DNA of 64,000 bases from Guyparkeria sp. WRN-7 (GCF_001641825.1 NZ_LRFH01000015.1:161822-225821), one strand, 5' to 3'. Positions 27,596 to 37,206 are shown, counted from the stretch's first letter. Notes: generated from the letters alone by a model not told the origin. Program-made: numbers and translations.

Positions 27596-27745
27596 GGCTC
27601 GGCTTTATCTGGACGAAAAAAATGGGGGTGAGACGATCAAGGCACCGTGATGGGTGCCAACGGTCCCCCCAACTGTAGGAAAGATCGCGTCGGATTGGGC
27701 GGTGCCGGGGGAGATCGGCCGCGCGGCGGCGACCGAATCGGGGTC

Positions 27746-27832
27746 TGGTGCGGGTGGCCGGACTTGAACCGGCACGGCCTTTCGGCCTGCAGATTTTAAG
27801 TCTGCTGTGTCTACCAATTCCACCACACCCGC
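27746..27832 (-). tRNA. tRNA-Leu (TAA)
   Basis: An 87-nt tRNA with a class II variable arm (AGGCCGAAAGGCCGT), encoded CCA, acceptor GCGGGTG/CACCCGC, anticodon arm CAGACTTAAAATCTG (anticodon TAA) and T-arm CCGG-TTCAAGT-CCGG. It reads UUA and UUG codons, rare in such a GC-rich genome. It stands alone between rimK and the M16C peptidase. Confidence 0.97.
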
Positions 27833-27982
27833 GGTGGGAGCACGTCGGGCGGTAGGCCCGGCGGGGCGGGCATTCTATCGCCTTTTCGGCCACCCCGCGA
27901 CCGGCATGCAAGCCGGGGGATGTACGTTACACTGAGCGGCTTTAATCCATTCAGCGATGTTCATCCGGAGTCACGCGCAAGC

Positions 27983-30898
27983 ATGTCAAAAGCCAACGGT
28001 CATCATCCCGCGTTCACCCTGGTGCGCTCGGTTCCCATCGAGGCGCTCAACCTGACCGTCGAGGAGTACCGGCACGACAAGACCGGCGCCCGGCACTACC
28101 ACCTGGCGACCGACGACGAGCAGAACGTCTTCCTGGTCGGCCTGCGCACGGTGCCGGAGGACTCCACCGGCGTGGCGCACATCCTCGAGCACACCGCGCT
28201 GTGCGGCTCGGAGCGCTATCCGGTACGCGACCCGTTCTTCATGATGATCCGCCGGTCGCTGAATACCTTCATGAACGCGTTCACGTCGAGCGACTGGACC
28301 GCCTATCCGTTCGCCTCCTGCAACGAGAAGGACTTCTACAACCTGCTCGACGTGTACCTGGACGCGACCTTCTTCTCGCGCATCGACGAACTGGATTTCC
28401 GCCAGGAAGGCCACCGGGTCGAGTTCGAGCAGTGGGACGATCCGAGTACCCCGCTGACCTTCAAGGGCGTGGTCTTCAACGAGATGAAGGGCGCGATGAG
28501 CGACCCGACCTCGGTGCTGTGGCAGACGATGTCGCGCGAGCTGTTCCCGGACACCACCTATCACCACAACTCCGGTGGCGACCCGGCCCGGATTCCGGAC
28601 CTCACCTACGAGCAGATGGTGGCGTTCTACAAGCGCTTCTACCATCCGTCGAACGCGGTGTTCATGACCTACGGCAACCAGCCGGTCGAGCGCCTGCAGA
28701 AAGAATTCGAGGAGCGCGCACTGGCTCGCTTCGAGGAAATCGACCCGGATTCGGCCGTGCCGCTGCAACCGATCTTCGCCGGGCCGAAGCAGGTCGAGGA
28801 CGTCTACCCGCTCGACGATGACGACACCAGCGAAAAGACCCACCTCAACGTCGGCTGGATGCTGGGCGAGAGCGCCGATCTGGATGCGCGCCTCGAGGCG
28901 CAGCTGCTCGAGGGCGTGCTGCTGGAGAACAGCGCCTCGCCACTGCTGCGTGTACTGGAAACCACGGAACTGGGTGCCGCACCGTCGTCGGTGATGGGGC
29001 TGGAAGACTCGCAACGACAGATGGTGTTCGTTGCAGGACTCGAGGGCAGCGAGGCCGACCGCGCGCAAGACGTGGAAAAGCTGATCCTCGACACCCTGAC
29101 CGAGGTGGCCGAAAAGGGCGTCGATGCCGACATGGTCGACTCGGTGCTCCATCAACTCGAGCTCTCGCAGCGTGAAGTGACCGGTGATGGTTTCCCCTAC
29201 GGTCTGCACCTGATCGTCCAGGCCCTGCCGGCTGCGGTCCACGACAGTGACCCGATCAACCTCCTGGATCTGGAGCCGGCGCTCGAACGCCTGCGCGCGA
29301 AGGCCGACGATCCGCAGTTCATTCCCAACCTCGTCCGCCGGCTGCTGCTGGACAACCCGCACCGCGTGCGGCTGGTCCTGAAGCCGGACACCGAACTGTC
29401 CGCACGCCAGCAGGCCGAAGAGAAGGCTCGGCTGGCGGCGATGCAGGACACCCTCGGCGAGGACGACAAGCGCGAGATCGTCGAGCAGGCCCGGGCGCTG
29501 GCCGAGCGCCAGGCCGAGGAGGGGGACCTCTCCATCCTGCCGACGGTGACCCGCGAAGACATCCCGGCGGACATCGATATCCCGCAGCCCGCGCAGTTCG
29601 TCCACCAGCCGTCGAGTCAGCGCTGGTACAACCGCAGCACCAATGGTCTGGCTTATCTGCAACTGGCGATCGACCTGCCGGAGCTGACCCGCGACGAGAT
29701 CGAGCTGATGCCGGTCTATACCGGCCTGTTGACCGAGCTGGGGGCGGGTGACCGGGATTACCTGCAGATGGCCGAGGCCGTCGCGGCCAAGACCGGCGGG
29801 TTTGCATCGGGTGCCTCGGTACGTGCCGGCATCAACGACATCCATGCAACGAGCGGTTTCTGGCTGCTCTCGGGCAAGTCGTTGATGCGCAATGCCGACG
29901 CCATGGTCGACCTGTTCCATCAGCACCTGGATGCCGCGCGCTTCGACGAGATCGATCGCATCTGCGATCTGGTCAGCCAGATGCGCTTCGGCACCGAGCA
30001 GGGTGTCGCCGGTCGCGGCCACATCCACGCGATGCTGCTCGCCTCGAGCGGCATGTCCGCGCGTGCCGCGCTGCGCCACGACACCGCTGGGGTGGCCGCG
30101 GTGCGGCGCATCAAGGCGATGGATGATGGCCTGGAGCAGGCCGAGTCGCGCTACGACCTGGCCGAGCGGCTCGCCCGCCTGCACGACAAGCTCAAGGGCG
30201 GCTTGCGCCACTACAACGTGGTCACCGAGCAGCGTCACTTCGCCGAGATGGCCCAGGCACTGCGCCCGCACATGCACCAGGGCGACACCGAGCGGCCGTT
30301 CCGCCTTGGCCACCACGAGGCACGGGTGCGCGAGGGTTGGGTCGGCAACCTGGCGGTGAACTACTGCGCCCAGGCACACGCCTGCGTGCCGCCCAAGCAT
30401 CCGGATGCCGCCGCACTGGCGGTGCTCGGCGGCTTCATGCGCAACGGCTTCCTGCACACCGCCATCCGCGAGAAGGGCGGGGCCTACGGCGGCGGTGCCG
30501 GTTATGACGCCGAGTCCGGCAGTTTCCGCTTCTTCTCCTACCGTGACCCGCGGCTGGGTGAAACGCTCAAGGACTTCGGCCATGCGGTCGACTGGGTGGT
30601 CGACAACGCCCATGAAGATCGCACCGTCGACGAGGCGATCTTCGGCGTGATCGCCTCGATCGACAAGCCGGGCTCGCCGGCGGGCGAGGCCAAGAAGGCC
30701 TTCATGGACGAACTGCACGGCCGCACGCCCGAGGATCTGCGCGAGATGCGCGCCCGCGTGCTGGACGTCAGCCAGGACGACCTCAAGCGGGTGGCAGAGA
30801 CCTATCTCAAGCCAGAGTCTGCCTCGGTCGGCGTGCTGGCGGGTCCGTCGCGCGAGGACGATCTGGCCGAGCTCGGCCTGGATATCGAACGGATCTGA
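27983..30898 (+). CDS. M16C insulinase-family metallopeptidase (presequence protease-like)
   Basis: A 971-residue two-half zinc peptidase. The inverted zinc motif HxxEH is GVAHILEHTALCGSERYPVR near residue 75, with the downstream glutamate in FKGVVFNEMKGAMSD. The C-terminal half carries EKGGAYGGGAGYDAESGSFRF, the substrate-binding Arg/Tyr region. Members degrade short peptides after processing. The ATG at 27983 was preferred over the one at 27920, because the extra 21 residues have no family similarity. No signal peptide, so probably cytoplasmic. Confidence 0.93.
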   Translation: MSKANGHHPAFTLVRSVPIEALNLTVEEYRHDKTGARHYHLATDDEQNVFLVGLRTVPEDSTGVAHILEHTALCGSERYPVRDPFFMMIRRSLNTFMNAFTSSDWTAYPFASCNEKDFYNLLDVYLDATFFSRIDELDFRQEGHRVEFEQWDDPSTPLTFKGVVFNEMKGAMSDPTSVLWQTMSRELFPDTTYHHNSGGDPARIPDLTYEQMVAFYKRFYHPSNAVFMTYGNQPVERLQKEFEERALARFEEIDPDSAVPLQPIFAGPKQVEDVYPLDDDDTSEKTHLNVGWMLGESADLDARLEAQLLEGVLLENSASPLLRVLETTELGAAPSSVMGLEDSQRQMVFVAGLEGSEADRAQDVEKLILDTLTEVAEKGVDADMVDSVLHQLELSQREVTGDGFPYGLHLIVQALPAAVHDSDPINLLDLEPALERLRAKADDPQFIPNLVRRLLLDNPHRVRLVLKPDTELSARQQAEEKARLAAMQDTLGEDDKREIVEQARALAERQAEEGDLSILPTVTREDIPADIDIPQPAQFVHQPSSQRWYNRSTNGLAYLQLAIDLPELTRDEIELMPVYTGLLTELGAGDRDYLQMAEAVAAKTGGFASGASVRAGINDIHATSGFWLLSGKSLMRNADAMVDLFHQHLDAARFDEIDRICDLVSQMRFGTEQGVAGRGHIHAMLLASSGMSARAALRHDTAGVAAVRRIKAMDDGLEQAESRYDLAERLARLHDKLKGGLRHYNVVTEQRHFAEMAQALRPHMHQGDTERPFRLGHHEARVREGWVGNLAVNYCAQAHACVPPKHPDAAALAVLGGFMRNGFLHTAIREKGGAYGGGAGYDAESGSFRFFSYRDPRLGETLKDFGHAVDWVVDNAHEDRTVDEAIFGVIASIDKPGSPAGEAKKAFMDELHGRTPEDLREMRARVLDVSQDDLKRVAETYLKPESASVGVLAGPSREDDLAELGLDIERI

Positions 30899-30979
30899 CC
30901 CGCCAAAGGCTAGACTGACGGCCGGAACAAGGCGGATACCCATGCGGCTACGCATGTCATGACCAAGGGAGGGGGAGCA

Positions 30980-32062
30980 ATGCGCTGGATGATCGGGATC
31001 GGGCTGGCTGGCCTGCTGGTGGTGGCCTATTTTCTGCTGCCGATCCTCAGCCCTTTCGTGGTCGGCTTCATCATTGCCTACCTGTTCAATCCGGTGGTCA
31101 CGCGGCTGGAGCGACACGGCGTGGCCCGTACTTGGGGCACCTCGCTGATCTTCCTGGTCGGCGCGCTATTGCTGCTGGTCGCGCTGGTGGCGCTTATTCC
31201 GGTTCTGATCGAGCAGACCGTCCGCCTGGTGCGTGTGTTCCCGCAGCTGCTCGACATCGTCCAGCAGCGGATCATTCCCTGGGTGACCCAGACCACGGGG
31301 CTGGAGCTGCATGTCGATCAACTGCGCGCCCTGGTGGTCTCCCACGGCGAGACCATCGCCAAGATGGTGGCCGGCGGGTTGTCCAACGTCTCGGCAACCG
31401 GGACCGCCGCGTTCATCGCCCTGATGAACCTGCTTTTGATCCCGGTGATCGCCTTCTACCTGCTGCGCGACTGGCCGAAGGTGATCGACCGCATCGAGCG
31501 GATGCTGCCGCGACACCGTGTCGATTCGATCGCCCTGATGGCGCGCGAGTCCGACAGCATGCTGGGCAACTTCCTGCGCGGTCAGCTGGCGGTCATGATC
31601 GCCAACGGCGTGACCTACTCGGTCGGCCTGACGGTGATCGGTCTGGAAACCGGTGTGGCGATCGGCATGTTCGCCGGGCTGGTCAGTTTCGTGCCGTATC
31701 TCGGCACCATCACCGGGGTCGGGCTGGCCCTGATCGCGATGTACATCCAGGCCGACAGCCTCTGGCCGCTGCTGCTGGTCCTGGGCGTGTTCGGCGTGGG
31801 GCAGGTGCTCGAGACGGTTGCCTGGCAGCCGCGCTTCGTCGGCAACGAGATGGGCATGCACCCGGTCGCCGTTATCTTCGCCGTGATGGCCGGCGGCCAG
31901 CTGTTCGGTTTCTTCGGCATCCTGCTGGCGCTGCCGGTCTCGGCGGTGCTGATCGTGCTGGGCGACCACGCCCTGGCGGCCTACCAGCAAAGCCGTTATT
32001 ACCGGGGGCGCGACGAGCGCGCCTTGCCGCCGGGCGACGGCGACGAGCCGGCGGAGGGCTGA
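30980..32062 (+). CDS. AI-2E (PerM) family transporter
   Basis: A 360-residue membrane protein of the AI-2E/PerM family with seven or eight helices. Typical segments are LLPILSPFVVGFIIAYLFNPVV near the N-terminus, LIPVIAFYLLRDWPKVIDRIERMLP, FLRGQLAVMIANGVTYSVGL, and SFVPYLGTITG. Functions reported range from signal export to ion:proton transport. The start is fixed by GGGAGGGGGAG at 30967-30977, which favours this ATG over the one at 30959. One base separates its stop from hda; perM-hda linkage is common in gammaproteobacteria. Confidence 0.9.
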   Translation: MRWMIGIGLAGLLVVAYFLLPILSPFVVGFIIAYLFNPVVTRLERHGVARTWGTSLIFLVGALLLLVALVALIPVLIEQTVRLVRVFPQLLDIVQQRIIPWVTQTTGLELHVDQLRALVVSHGETIAKMVAGGLSNVSATGTAAFIALMNLLLIPVIAFYLLRDWPKVIDRIERMLPRHRVDSIALMARESDSMLGNFLRGQLAVMIANGVTYSVGLTVIGLETGVAIGMFAGLVSFVPYLGTITGVGLALIAMYIQADSLWPLLLVLGVFGVGQVLETVAWQPRFVGNEMGMHPVAVIFAVMAGGQLFGFFGILLALPVSAVLIVLGDHALAAYQQSRYYRGRDERALPPGDGDEPAEG

Positions 32063-32063
32063 T

Positions 32064-32765
32064 TTGCCCATGCAGCAGATCCCGCTGGCGTTGGACCTGG
32101 TCACGCCGACGAGCTTCGAGGGGTTCATCGGCAACGAGAACCTGCTGCTCAAGGCGACGCTCGCCGAGCAGGCCGCCGGCCATGGCGAGGCGCAGGTGTT
32201 CATCCACGGTCCGGCCGGCTCGGGCAAGTCGCACCTGGCCCAGGCGGCCTGCTATCACGCCGGTTCGATGGGGCGGCCGGCGGCCTACTGGCCCCTGCGC
32301 CAGATCGGCGGGCAGCTGGCGGCGGCCAGCGAACAGATCGATGCCTTTGCGCTGGCGGTGATCGACGATGTCGATGCACTGATCGGCCAGGACGAGGGCG
32401 AATTCCTGCTGTTCGACCTGATCAACCGGGCGCGCGAGGCCGAGGTGCCGCTGCTGCTGACGGCTTCGCGTCCGCCGGCCGACCTGCCGGTCAGGCTGGC
32501 GGATCTGGCCTCACGATTGAGCTGGGGGGCGGTGATGGCCGTGCACCTGCCCGGTGACGGCGAGAAGATCGAGTTGCTGCGTGCCCGCGCCCAGAGTCGC
32601 GGGCTGGAGATGCCGCATGCCACGGCGCAGTGGATGCTCGGGCATCTGCCGCGCGATGTCGGCACGTTGCTCGACGCGCTCGACCGGCTCGACCGCCAGT
32701 CGATGATCGCCAAGCGGCGCCTGACCATCCCCTTCGTGCGCGAGGTGCTGGTCGAGGCCGACTGA
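32064..32765 (+). CDS. hda: DnaA inactivator Hda
   Basis: AAA+ protein that, with the DNA-loaded beta clamp, stimulates ATP hydrolysis by DnaA and so prevents over-initiation. A clamp-binding motif QQIPLAL lies at the N-terminus, with Walker A GPAGSGKSHL at ~50, Walker B VIDDVDAL at ~107, and LASRLSWGAVMAV as box VII. TTG at 32064 is 5 nt from GGAGGG; ATG at 32070 is the alternative, two codons shorter. 233 residues. Confidence 0.92.
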   Translation: MPMQQIPLALDLVTPTSFEGFIGNENLLLKATLAEQAAGHGEAQVFIHGPAGSGKSHLAQAACYHAGSMGRPAAYWPLRQIGGQLAAASEQIDAFALAVIDDVDALIGQDEGEFLLFDLINRAREAEVPLLLTASRPPADLPVRLADLASRLSWGAVMAVHLPGDGEKIELLRARAQSRGLEMPHATAQWMLGHLPRDVGTLLDALDRLDRQSMIAKRRLTIPFVREVLVEAD

Positions 32766-32782
32766 GCGCGAGGCGCGATTCG

Positions 32783-33262
32783 TCAGATCGTGTGACGGAC
32801 GATGCGTGCCTTGTCGCGCTGCCAGTCGCGATCCTTGATGGTGGCGCGCTTGTCGTGCGACTTCTTGCCCTGGCCGAGGGCGATCTCGAGCTTGACCATG
32901 CCGCGCTTGAAGTAAAGCGCAGTGGGCACGATGGTGAAGCCCTTGCGTTCGACCTGGCCGATCAGCCGGGCCAGTTCGTGGTCGTGCAGCAGGAGCTTTC
33001 GGGTACGCGTCGGGTCCGGCCGGACGTGACTGGAGGCCTGCAGGAGCGGCGTGATTACCGCACCCAGCAGCCAGGCCTCGCCGTCCTTGATGATCACGTG
33101 CGCATCGGCGATCTGGGCCTTGCCGGCGCGCAGGGCCTTCACTTCCCAGCCCTCGAGTACCAGGCCGGCCTCGATGCGGTCGCCAAGGAAATAGTCGAAC
33201 TTCGCCTTCTTGTTCAGGGCGATGGTCGACTGTCCGGTGGTGGGCTTCTTGTTCTTGCTCAT
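32783..33262 (-). CDS. smpB: SsrA-binding protein SmpB
   Basis: Partner of tmRNA in rescue of stalled ribosomes. The 159-residue protein starts [20 protein letters not shown] and contains [22 protein letters not shown] (~22-43), [25 protein letters not shown] and the basic C-terminal tail [12 protein letters not shown]. It converges with hda; tmRNA itself is not in this window. Confidence 0.97.
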   Translation of the reverse strand: MSKNKKPTTGQSTIALNKKAKFDYFLGDRIEAGLVLEGWEVKALRAGKAQIADAHVIIKDGEAWLLGAVITPLLQASSHVRPDPTRTRKLLLHDHELARLIGQVERKGFTIVPTALYFKRGMVKLEIALGQGKKSHDKRATIKDRDWQRDKARIVRHTI

Positions 33263-33423
33263 GCGCGCATTCTAGCAGCATGTGCGCTTCTTCCCGCCGC
33301 CTGTCGAGACGCGATCTTCCCGCCGGCGCGGCTTGGCCGCCATGGCGCCATGGTGGTAGCTTTCAAGCCATTCGAACCGATCGGGGCAGGAGCCCCGTCC
33401 GTCCAAACCGAAGAGGAAGTCCG

Positions 33424-34785
33424 GTGTCCGCACAGCATCTCGAGAACCACCCGGAATGGAGTGGCCGGCTGGCCTTTATCCTGGCGTCGGCCGGCTCGGC
33501 CGTCGGCCTTGGCAACATCTGGAAGTTCCCCTACATCATGGGCGAGAACGGCGGCGGGGCGTTCGTCATGATCTACCTCGCCTGCCTGCTGATCGTGGCC
33601 ACGCCGATCCTGATCAGCGAGGTCATGCTGGGGCGGCGGGCGCGGTCCAACCCGATTACCGGCATGGCCAAGCTCAGCCGCGAGGCCGGCGTCCACCCCG
33701 GCTGGCAGGTGATCGGCTGGATGGGCGTGCTCACCGGCTTTCTCATTCTGAGCTTCTATTCGGTGGTGATGGGCTGGGCATTGGCGTATGTCGAGAAGGC
33801 CGCCGACGGGGCGTTCGTCGGCGCGAGTGCCGATACCATTTCGGGACTGTTCGACAACATGGTCGCCAATCCCGGCACGCTGCTGTTCTGGCACACCGTG
33901 GCGATGATCATGACCGTCACGGTGGTCGCCCGCGGTGTGCGCGGCGGGCTCGAGCTGGCCACTCGCGTGATGATGCCGCTGCTGATCGTGATCCTGGTGC
34001 TACTGTTCGGCTACAACATCGGCACCTCGGGGTTCGCGCCGGCCATGGCGTTCATGTTCTCCCCGGACTTCTCCCAGGTCAGCGGTCAGACGGTGCTGGT
34101 CGCACTGGGGCACGCGTTCTTCACCCTCAGTCTCGGCATGGGCGCGATCATGGTGTACGGCTCCTACATGCCGAAGGGCACCTCGATCGTCCGCGCCGGG
34201 CTGTGGATCATCGTCCTGGATACCGGCATTGCGCTGCTGGCGGGCATGGTGATCTTCCCGATCGTCTTCTCCAACGGCATGAGCCCGGAGCAGGGCGCGG
34301 GCCTGGTGTTCCAGACCCTGCCGCTGGCACTGGGGCAGATGGAGTGGGGCTACTGGCTCGCGATCGTGCTGTTCGTGCTGGTGTCGATCGCGGCCTGGAC
34401 CTCGGCGATCTCGCTGGTCGAACCGGCGGTCTCCTATCTGTGGGAGCGCTACGGTATCCGTCGGCTGCACTCGGCCGTGGCGGTGGGTGTGGCGACCTGG
34501 TCGCTGGGCGTGCTCGCCGCGCTGTCGTTCAACCTGCTGGGTGACGTCACTCTGTTCGGCAAGACGATCTTCGGCGTGCTCGAGTTCGCCACCGCCAATA
34601 TCCTGTTGCCCGCCGGCGGCCTGCTGATCGCCCTGTTCGCCGCCTGGCGCATGCGCCGGGCCGATTCACGCGCCGAACTCGGTCTCGATGGCTGGCGCTA
34701 TCGGCTGTGGTGGTGGCTGGCTGCTTTGGTTGCGCCGGCGGGGGTCGCGCTGGTGTTCGCCAACGGCCTCGGTTGGCTGGGCTAG
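33424..34785 (+). CDS. Neurotransmitter:sodium symporter (SNF) family transporter
   Basis: A 453-residue sodium-coupled transporter, LeuT fold. Helix 1 has the sodium-site signature FILASAGSAVGLGNIWKFPY. Helix 6 carries FTLSLGMGAIMVYGSYMP. About twelve membrane segments. The substrate is likely an amino acid but cannot be told. GTG at 33424 is chosen: it follows GAGGAAG, and the protein then starts just before the conserved EWSGRLAFILA. Divergent from smpB. Confidence 0.9.
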   Translation: MSAQHLENHPEWSGRLAFILASAGSAVGLGNIWKFPYIMGENGGGAFVMIYLACLLIVATPILISEVMLGRRARSNPITGMAKLSREAGVHPGWQVIGWMGVLTGFLILSFYSVVMGWALAYVEKAADGAFVGASADTISGLFDNMVANPGTLLFWHTVAMIMTVTVVARGVRGGLELATRVMMPLLIVILVLLFGYNIGTSGFAPAMAFMFSPDFSQVSGQTVLVALGHAFFTLSLGMGAIMVYGSYMPKGTSIVRAGLWIIVLDTGIALLAGMVIFPIVFSNGMSPEQGAGLVFQTLPLALGQMEWGYWLAIVLFVLVSIAAWTSAISLVEPAVSYLWERYGIRRLHSAVAVGVATWSLGVLAALSFNLLGDVTLFGKTIFGVLEFATANILLPAGGLLIALFAAWRMRRADSRAELGLDGWRYRLWWWLAALVAPAGVALVFANGLGWLG

Positions 34786-34893
34786 GACGCGACTGATCGA
34801 ACGGGCACTCTGCTAGACTCCGCGTTCCGAAACGATCGCCCACCGCCTTGGCCGGCAGTGGGGCATAAAACGCAAGGGCGACTTCCTCCCGGC

Positions 34894-35343
34894 ATGAGTA
34901 CCACCATCGAGCGACAGGTCGACGTGCCGTTTTCCGCGCTGCAGATGTACGCGCTGGTCAACGACATCGACGCCTACCCCGAATTCCTCCCCTGGTGCGA
35001 GCAGACCCGCGTGCTGGCGGCTTCCGGTGACGAGGTCGAGGCCAGTATCACCCTGCGAAAGGGCGCGATCCGCAAGACCTTCGTTACCCGCAATCACAAC
35101 GAGCCGGGCTCGCGCATCGTGGTTACCCTGGTCGACGGCCCCTTCCGCCATCTCGATGGTTACTGGGGGTTCGAGGATCTGCCCGAAGGCGGTTCCCGGG
35201 TGACGCTCGACATGCGCTTTGAATTCTCCAACCGCTTTCTCGAACGGGCCATCGGTCCGGTATTTCGCGAGATCGTCAAGAGCCTGGTGGGTGCCTTCCG
35301 CAAGCGCGCTTTCCAGGTCTATCCGCGCGAGGACGAGGCATGA
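34894..35343 (+). CDS. ratA: RatA/COQ10-type START-domain protein
   Basis: A 149-residue SRPBCC (START) domain protein. Family features: [31 protein letters not shown] at ~10-40 (given in parts: [14 protein letters not shown] is the core), [15 protein letters not shown], and the C-terminal helix [17 protein letters not shown]. coli RatA was reported to block 70S assembly, while its homologue COQ10 binds ubiquinone; the latter role is likely to be general. It overlaps rnfH by four bases (ATGA), the usual pairing. Confidence 0.92.
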   Translation: MSTTIERQVDVPFSALQMYALVNDIDAYPEFLPWCEQTRVLAASGDEVEASITLRKGAIRKTFVTRNHNEPGSRIVVTLVDGPFRHLDGYWGFEDLPEGGSRVTLDMRFEFSNRFLERAIGPVFREIVKSLVGAFRKRAFQVYPREDEA

Positions 35344-35729
35344 AGGTGGAGGTGGCCTACGCCAGGCCGGACGTCCAGGTCATTCTCGAGGTGGATGTGC
35401 CCGAAGGGGCGACCGCCGAGGAGGCGATCCGCGCCAGCGGCATCCTAGAGCGCTTCCCTGAGATCGATCTAACCAAGCAGAAGGTGGGGATCTTCTCCAA
35501 GGTGGCGCCGCTGTCGAAGGAGCTGAGCGAGTGGGATCGGGTCGAGATCTACCGGGCACTGATCGCCGACCCCAAGGCCGCGCGGCGCCAGCGCGCGCAG
35601 AAGGACAAGCAGGGCGACAAGAAAGGTGCCGCCAAGGCCGCCGGCGCGTCCGATGCGGCGGCGAAAGCCTCCTCGGCGGGGGGTAAGGGCGGCAATAAGG
35701 CGGCGGACACGAAAAAGCCGGCCGAGTAG
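35340..35729 (+). CDS. RnfH family ubiquitin-like protein
   Basis: A 129-residue protein. The first ~90 residues form the RnfH/UPF0125 beta-grasp domain ([47 protein letters not shown] with the core DRVEIYRAL). The last ~40 are a low-complexity Lys/Ala/Gly tail not usual for the family. Function unknown. The gene overlaps ratA, and the terminator overlaps its last codons. Confidence 0.88.
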   Translation: MKVEVAYARPDVQVILEVDVPEGATAEEAIRASGILERFPEIDLTKQKVGIFSKVAPLSKELSEWDRVEIYRALIADPKAARRQRAQKDKQGDKKGAAKAAGASDAAAKASSAGGKGGNKAADTKKPAE

Positions 35730-35745
35730 CACCCGGCCGGCTTTT
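35713..35745. terminator. Bidirectional terminator between rnfH-type gene and bamE
   Basis: An 11-bp perfect stem AAAAGCCGGCC (35713-35723) / GGCCGGCTTTT (35735-35745) with T-runs on both strands. Its left arm lies inside the end of the rnfH-type gene. Confidence 0.88.
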
Positions 35746-35768
35746 CGTTTTCCTGACGCGCTTTCCGC

Positions 35769-36266
35769 TTAGAGCGGGTCGCTGCCCGGCGGCGTGGTCG
35801 GCTGGTCCTCGGTGCCCAGCTCGTAGGGATCTTCTTCCGGGGCGGTGGCCGGCGCGGGGTCGTCCTCGCCGCCTTGCCGTTCTTCTTCCGGCAGTTCGGC
35901 GCTGTTCATCGATGGTGCCTTGGCGAGGTCCATGCCGTCCTGCGTGATCGCCGTGACCCGGCCGGAGGCACCGTACTCGACCACCAGCGTGTGCTGGAAT
36001 GCCTTCTCCTTGCCGCGCTTGTCGTAGTAGAGATAGGTGTCGCGCTGCCCGGCGTGGAAGATGTCGTTGAGGCTGGGTGTGCCCAGCAGGCTGCGCACCT
36101 GTGCCTGCGACATGCCCTCATGAAGGCGCTCGACCTGCTCCTCCTCGATGATGTTTCCCTGCTGGATATCGGGCTGATAGACCTGGATAAAGCTCGGGAC
36201 GTAGACCGACGAGCAGCCCGCGAGCAGGGTGGCGAGGAGCGGAAGTGTAAGAAGATGGCGCTGCAT
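35769..36266 (-). CDS. bamE: Outer membrane protein assembly factor BamE (SmpA/OmlA)
   Basis: Lipoprotein of the BAM complex that inserts beta-barrel proteins in the outer membrane. Signal peptide MQRHLLTLPLLATLLAGC with the lipidated Cys18, then YVPSFIQVYQPDIQQGNII, VERLHEGMSQAQVRSLLGTPS and DTYLYYDKRG. At 165 residues it is longer than usual, because of an acidic Pro/Glu-rich C-terminal tail of about 50 residues. Divergent from fur, as in many gammaproteobacteria. Confidence 0.95.
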   Translation of the reverse strand: MQRHLLTLPLLATLLAGCSSVYVPSFIQVYQPDIQQGNIIEEEQVERLHEGMSQAQVRSLLGTPSLNDIFHAGQRDTYLYYDKRGKEKAFQHTLVVEYGASGRVTAITQDGMDLAKAPSMNSAELPEEERQGGEDDPAPATAPEEDPYELGTEDQPTTPPGSDPL

Positions 36267-36422
36267 GATCCTGGAAAACCCTTTCCTGTGGTCTGGATGG
36301 CTTTACGACTGCGCACCAATCATACGCCGTCTGACCGGTGATGCCAGCATGCCTGAGCAAGGTGGCGCGCGCGATGGAGCGCGGTTCCGGGAATGGCGGC
36401 ATCTTCGGTTACAATCCCGGAA

Positions 36423-36689
36423 AGGAAGCCCTTATTGAATCCAATGTCACTCTGCGCGCCTTAAGCCGGGCAGATGCAAGGCGACCGTCCGAGGGGAAGG
36501 GTTGTTCCCTTTTCAAGGACGGCAACGCAGCAGGTGACCGGCTCAAGGCGCGCCCTGTGGGTTCCGGCGAGCCGCCCGTGCTCGGTGTTGCGTCGTCTTG
36601 ACGTGGCCACCGGCACGCCGGCGACGACGCGCCTTGATCACGAACGGCTCACCGGAACAGAGTGGCATCGGATTCAATTAGGGCTTCCT
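36423..36689. repeat. 267-bp structured inverted-repeat element, copy 2
   Basis: The ends are a 31-bp inverted repeat with three mismatches (36424-36454 with 36658-36688) plus a flanking A/T pair. Inside are CCGTCC...GGACGG around an AAGGG-TTGTT-CCCTT hairpin, a CAAGGCGCG/CGCGCCTTG pair, and GCGTCGTC/GACGACGC. Total length equals copy 1, and short blocks such as GCGCCTTGAT..CGAAC and CTCGG.GTTGC lie at the same offset to within a base. The arms differ from those of copy 1 but pair just as well. It fills most of the bamE-fur gap and ends 36 bp before the fur start. The rest of the gap (36267-36422) shows nothing else I recognise. Confidence 0.85.
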
Positions 36690-36725
36690 CAGCAACTCAA
36701 CCGAATGCAATCGAGGGCAGAAGTT

Positions 36726-37142
36726 TTGGAACCCAGCGAACTCAAGAAGGCCGGCCTGAAGGTCACCCTGCCGCGGGTGAAGATTCTCGAGATCATCGAG
36801 GCGAATCCGGACTGGCACATGAGCGCCGAGGACGTCTACAAGGAGCTGCTCGCGCGGGGCGAAGAGATCGGTCTGGCCACGGTCTACCGGGTGCTGACCC
36901 AGTTCGAGACCGCCGACATCCTCAAGCGCCACCAGTTCGAGGGCGGCAAGGCCGTGTTCGAGCTGATCTCCAAGGGCGATCACGACCACCTGGTGTGCGT
37001 GAAGACCGGCCAGGTCGAGGAATTCCACGATCCGATCATCCAGGAGCGGATCGCCAAGATCGCCGACGAGTTCGATTTCGATCTCACCGACTACTCGCTG
37101 GTGATCTACGGCATCAGTCGCAAGGCGGCTGGCCGGAAATAA
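36726..37142 (+). CDS. fur: Ferric uptake regulator Fur
   Basis: Iron-responsive repressor. The 138-residue protein begins (TTG start) MEPSELKKAGLKVTLPRVKI; the DNA-recognition helix EEIGLATVYRVLTQFE and the metal ligands in KAVFELISKGDHDHLVC are intact. The CxxC structural zinc site is missing (CVKTGQ in place of CxxCG), as in Pseudomonas Fur. TTG at 36726 has GAGGG at 36713-36717; ATG at 36705 is in frame but has no ribosome site. A structured repeat ends just upstream. Confidence 0.95.
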   Translation: MEPSELKKAGLKVTLPRVKILEIIEANPDWHMSAEDVYKELLARGEEIGLATVYRVLTQFETADILKRHQFEGGKAVFELISKGDHDHLVCVKTGQVEEFHDPIIQERIAKIADEFDFDLTDYSLVIYGISRKAAGRK

Positions 37143-37160
37143 CCGGCAACAGCCCGCTGA

Positions 37161-37195
37161 AAAACGCCCGCCCGTGACTCACGGGCGGGCGTTTT
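37161..37195. terminator. Bidirectional terminator between fur and recN
   Basis: A long stem-loop with 15 or more paired bases (AAAACGCCCGCCCGT / ACGGGCGGGCGTTTT) and T-runs on both strands, serving the convergent fur and recN genes. Confidence 0.9.
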
Positions 37196-37206
37196 CGTTT
37201 CGGGAT

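Noticed and set aside
27986..31117. A 1043-codon open frame antisense to the M16C peptidase, and similar long frames antisense to recN/nadK, dnaK, infB and pnp
   Set aside because: These follow from GC-rich codon use, have no recognisable domains or ribosome sites, and lie opposite genes that are certain.
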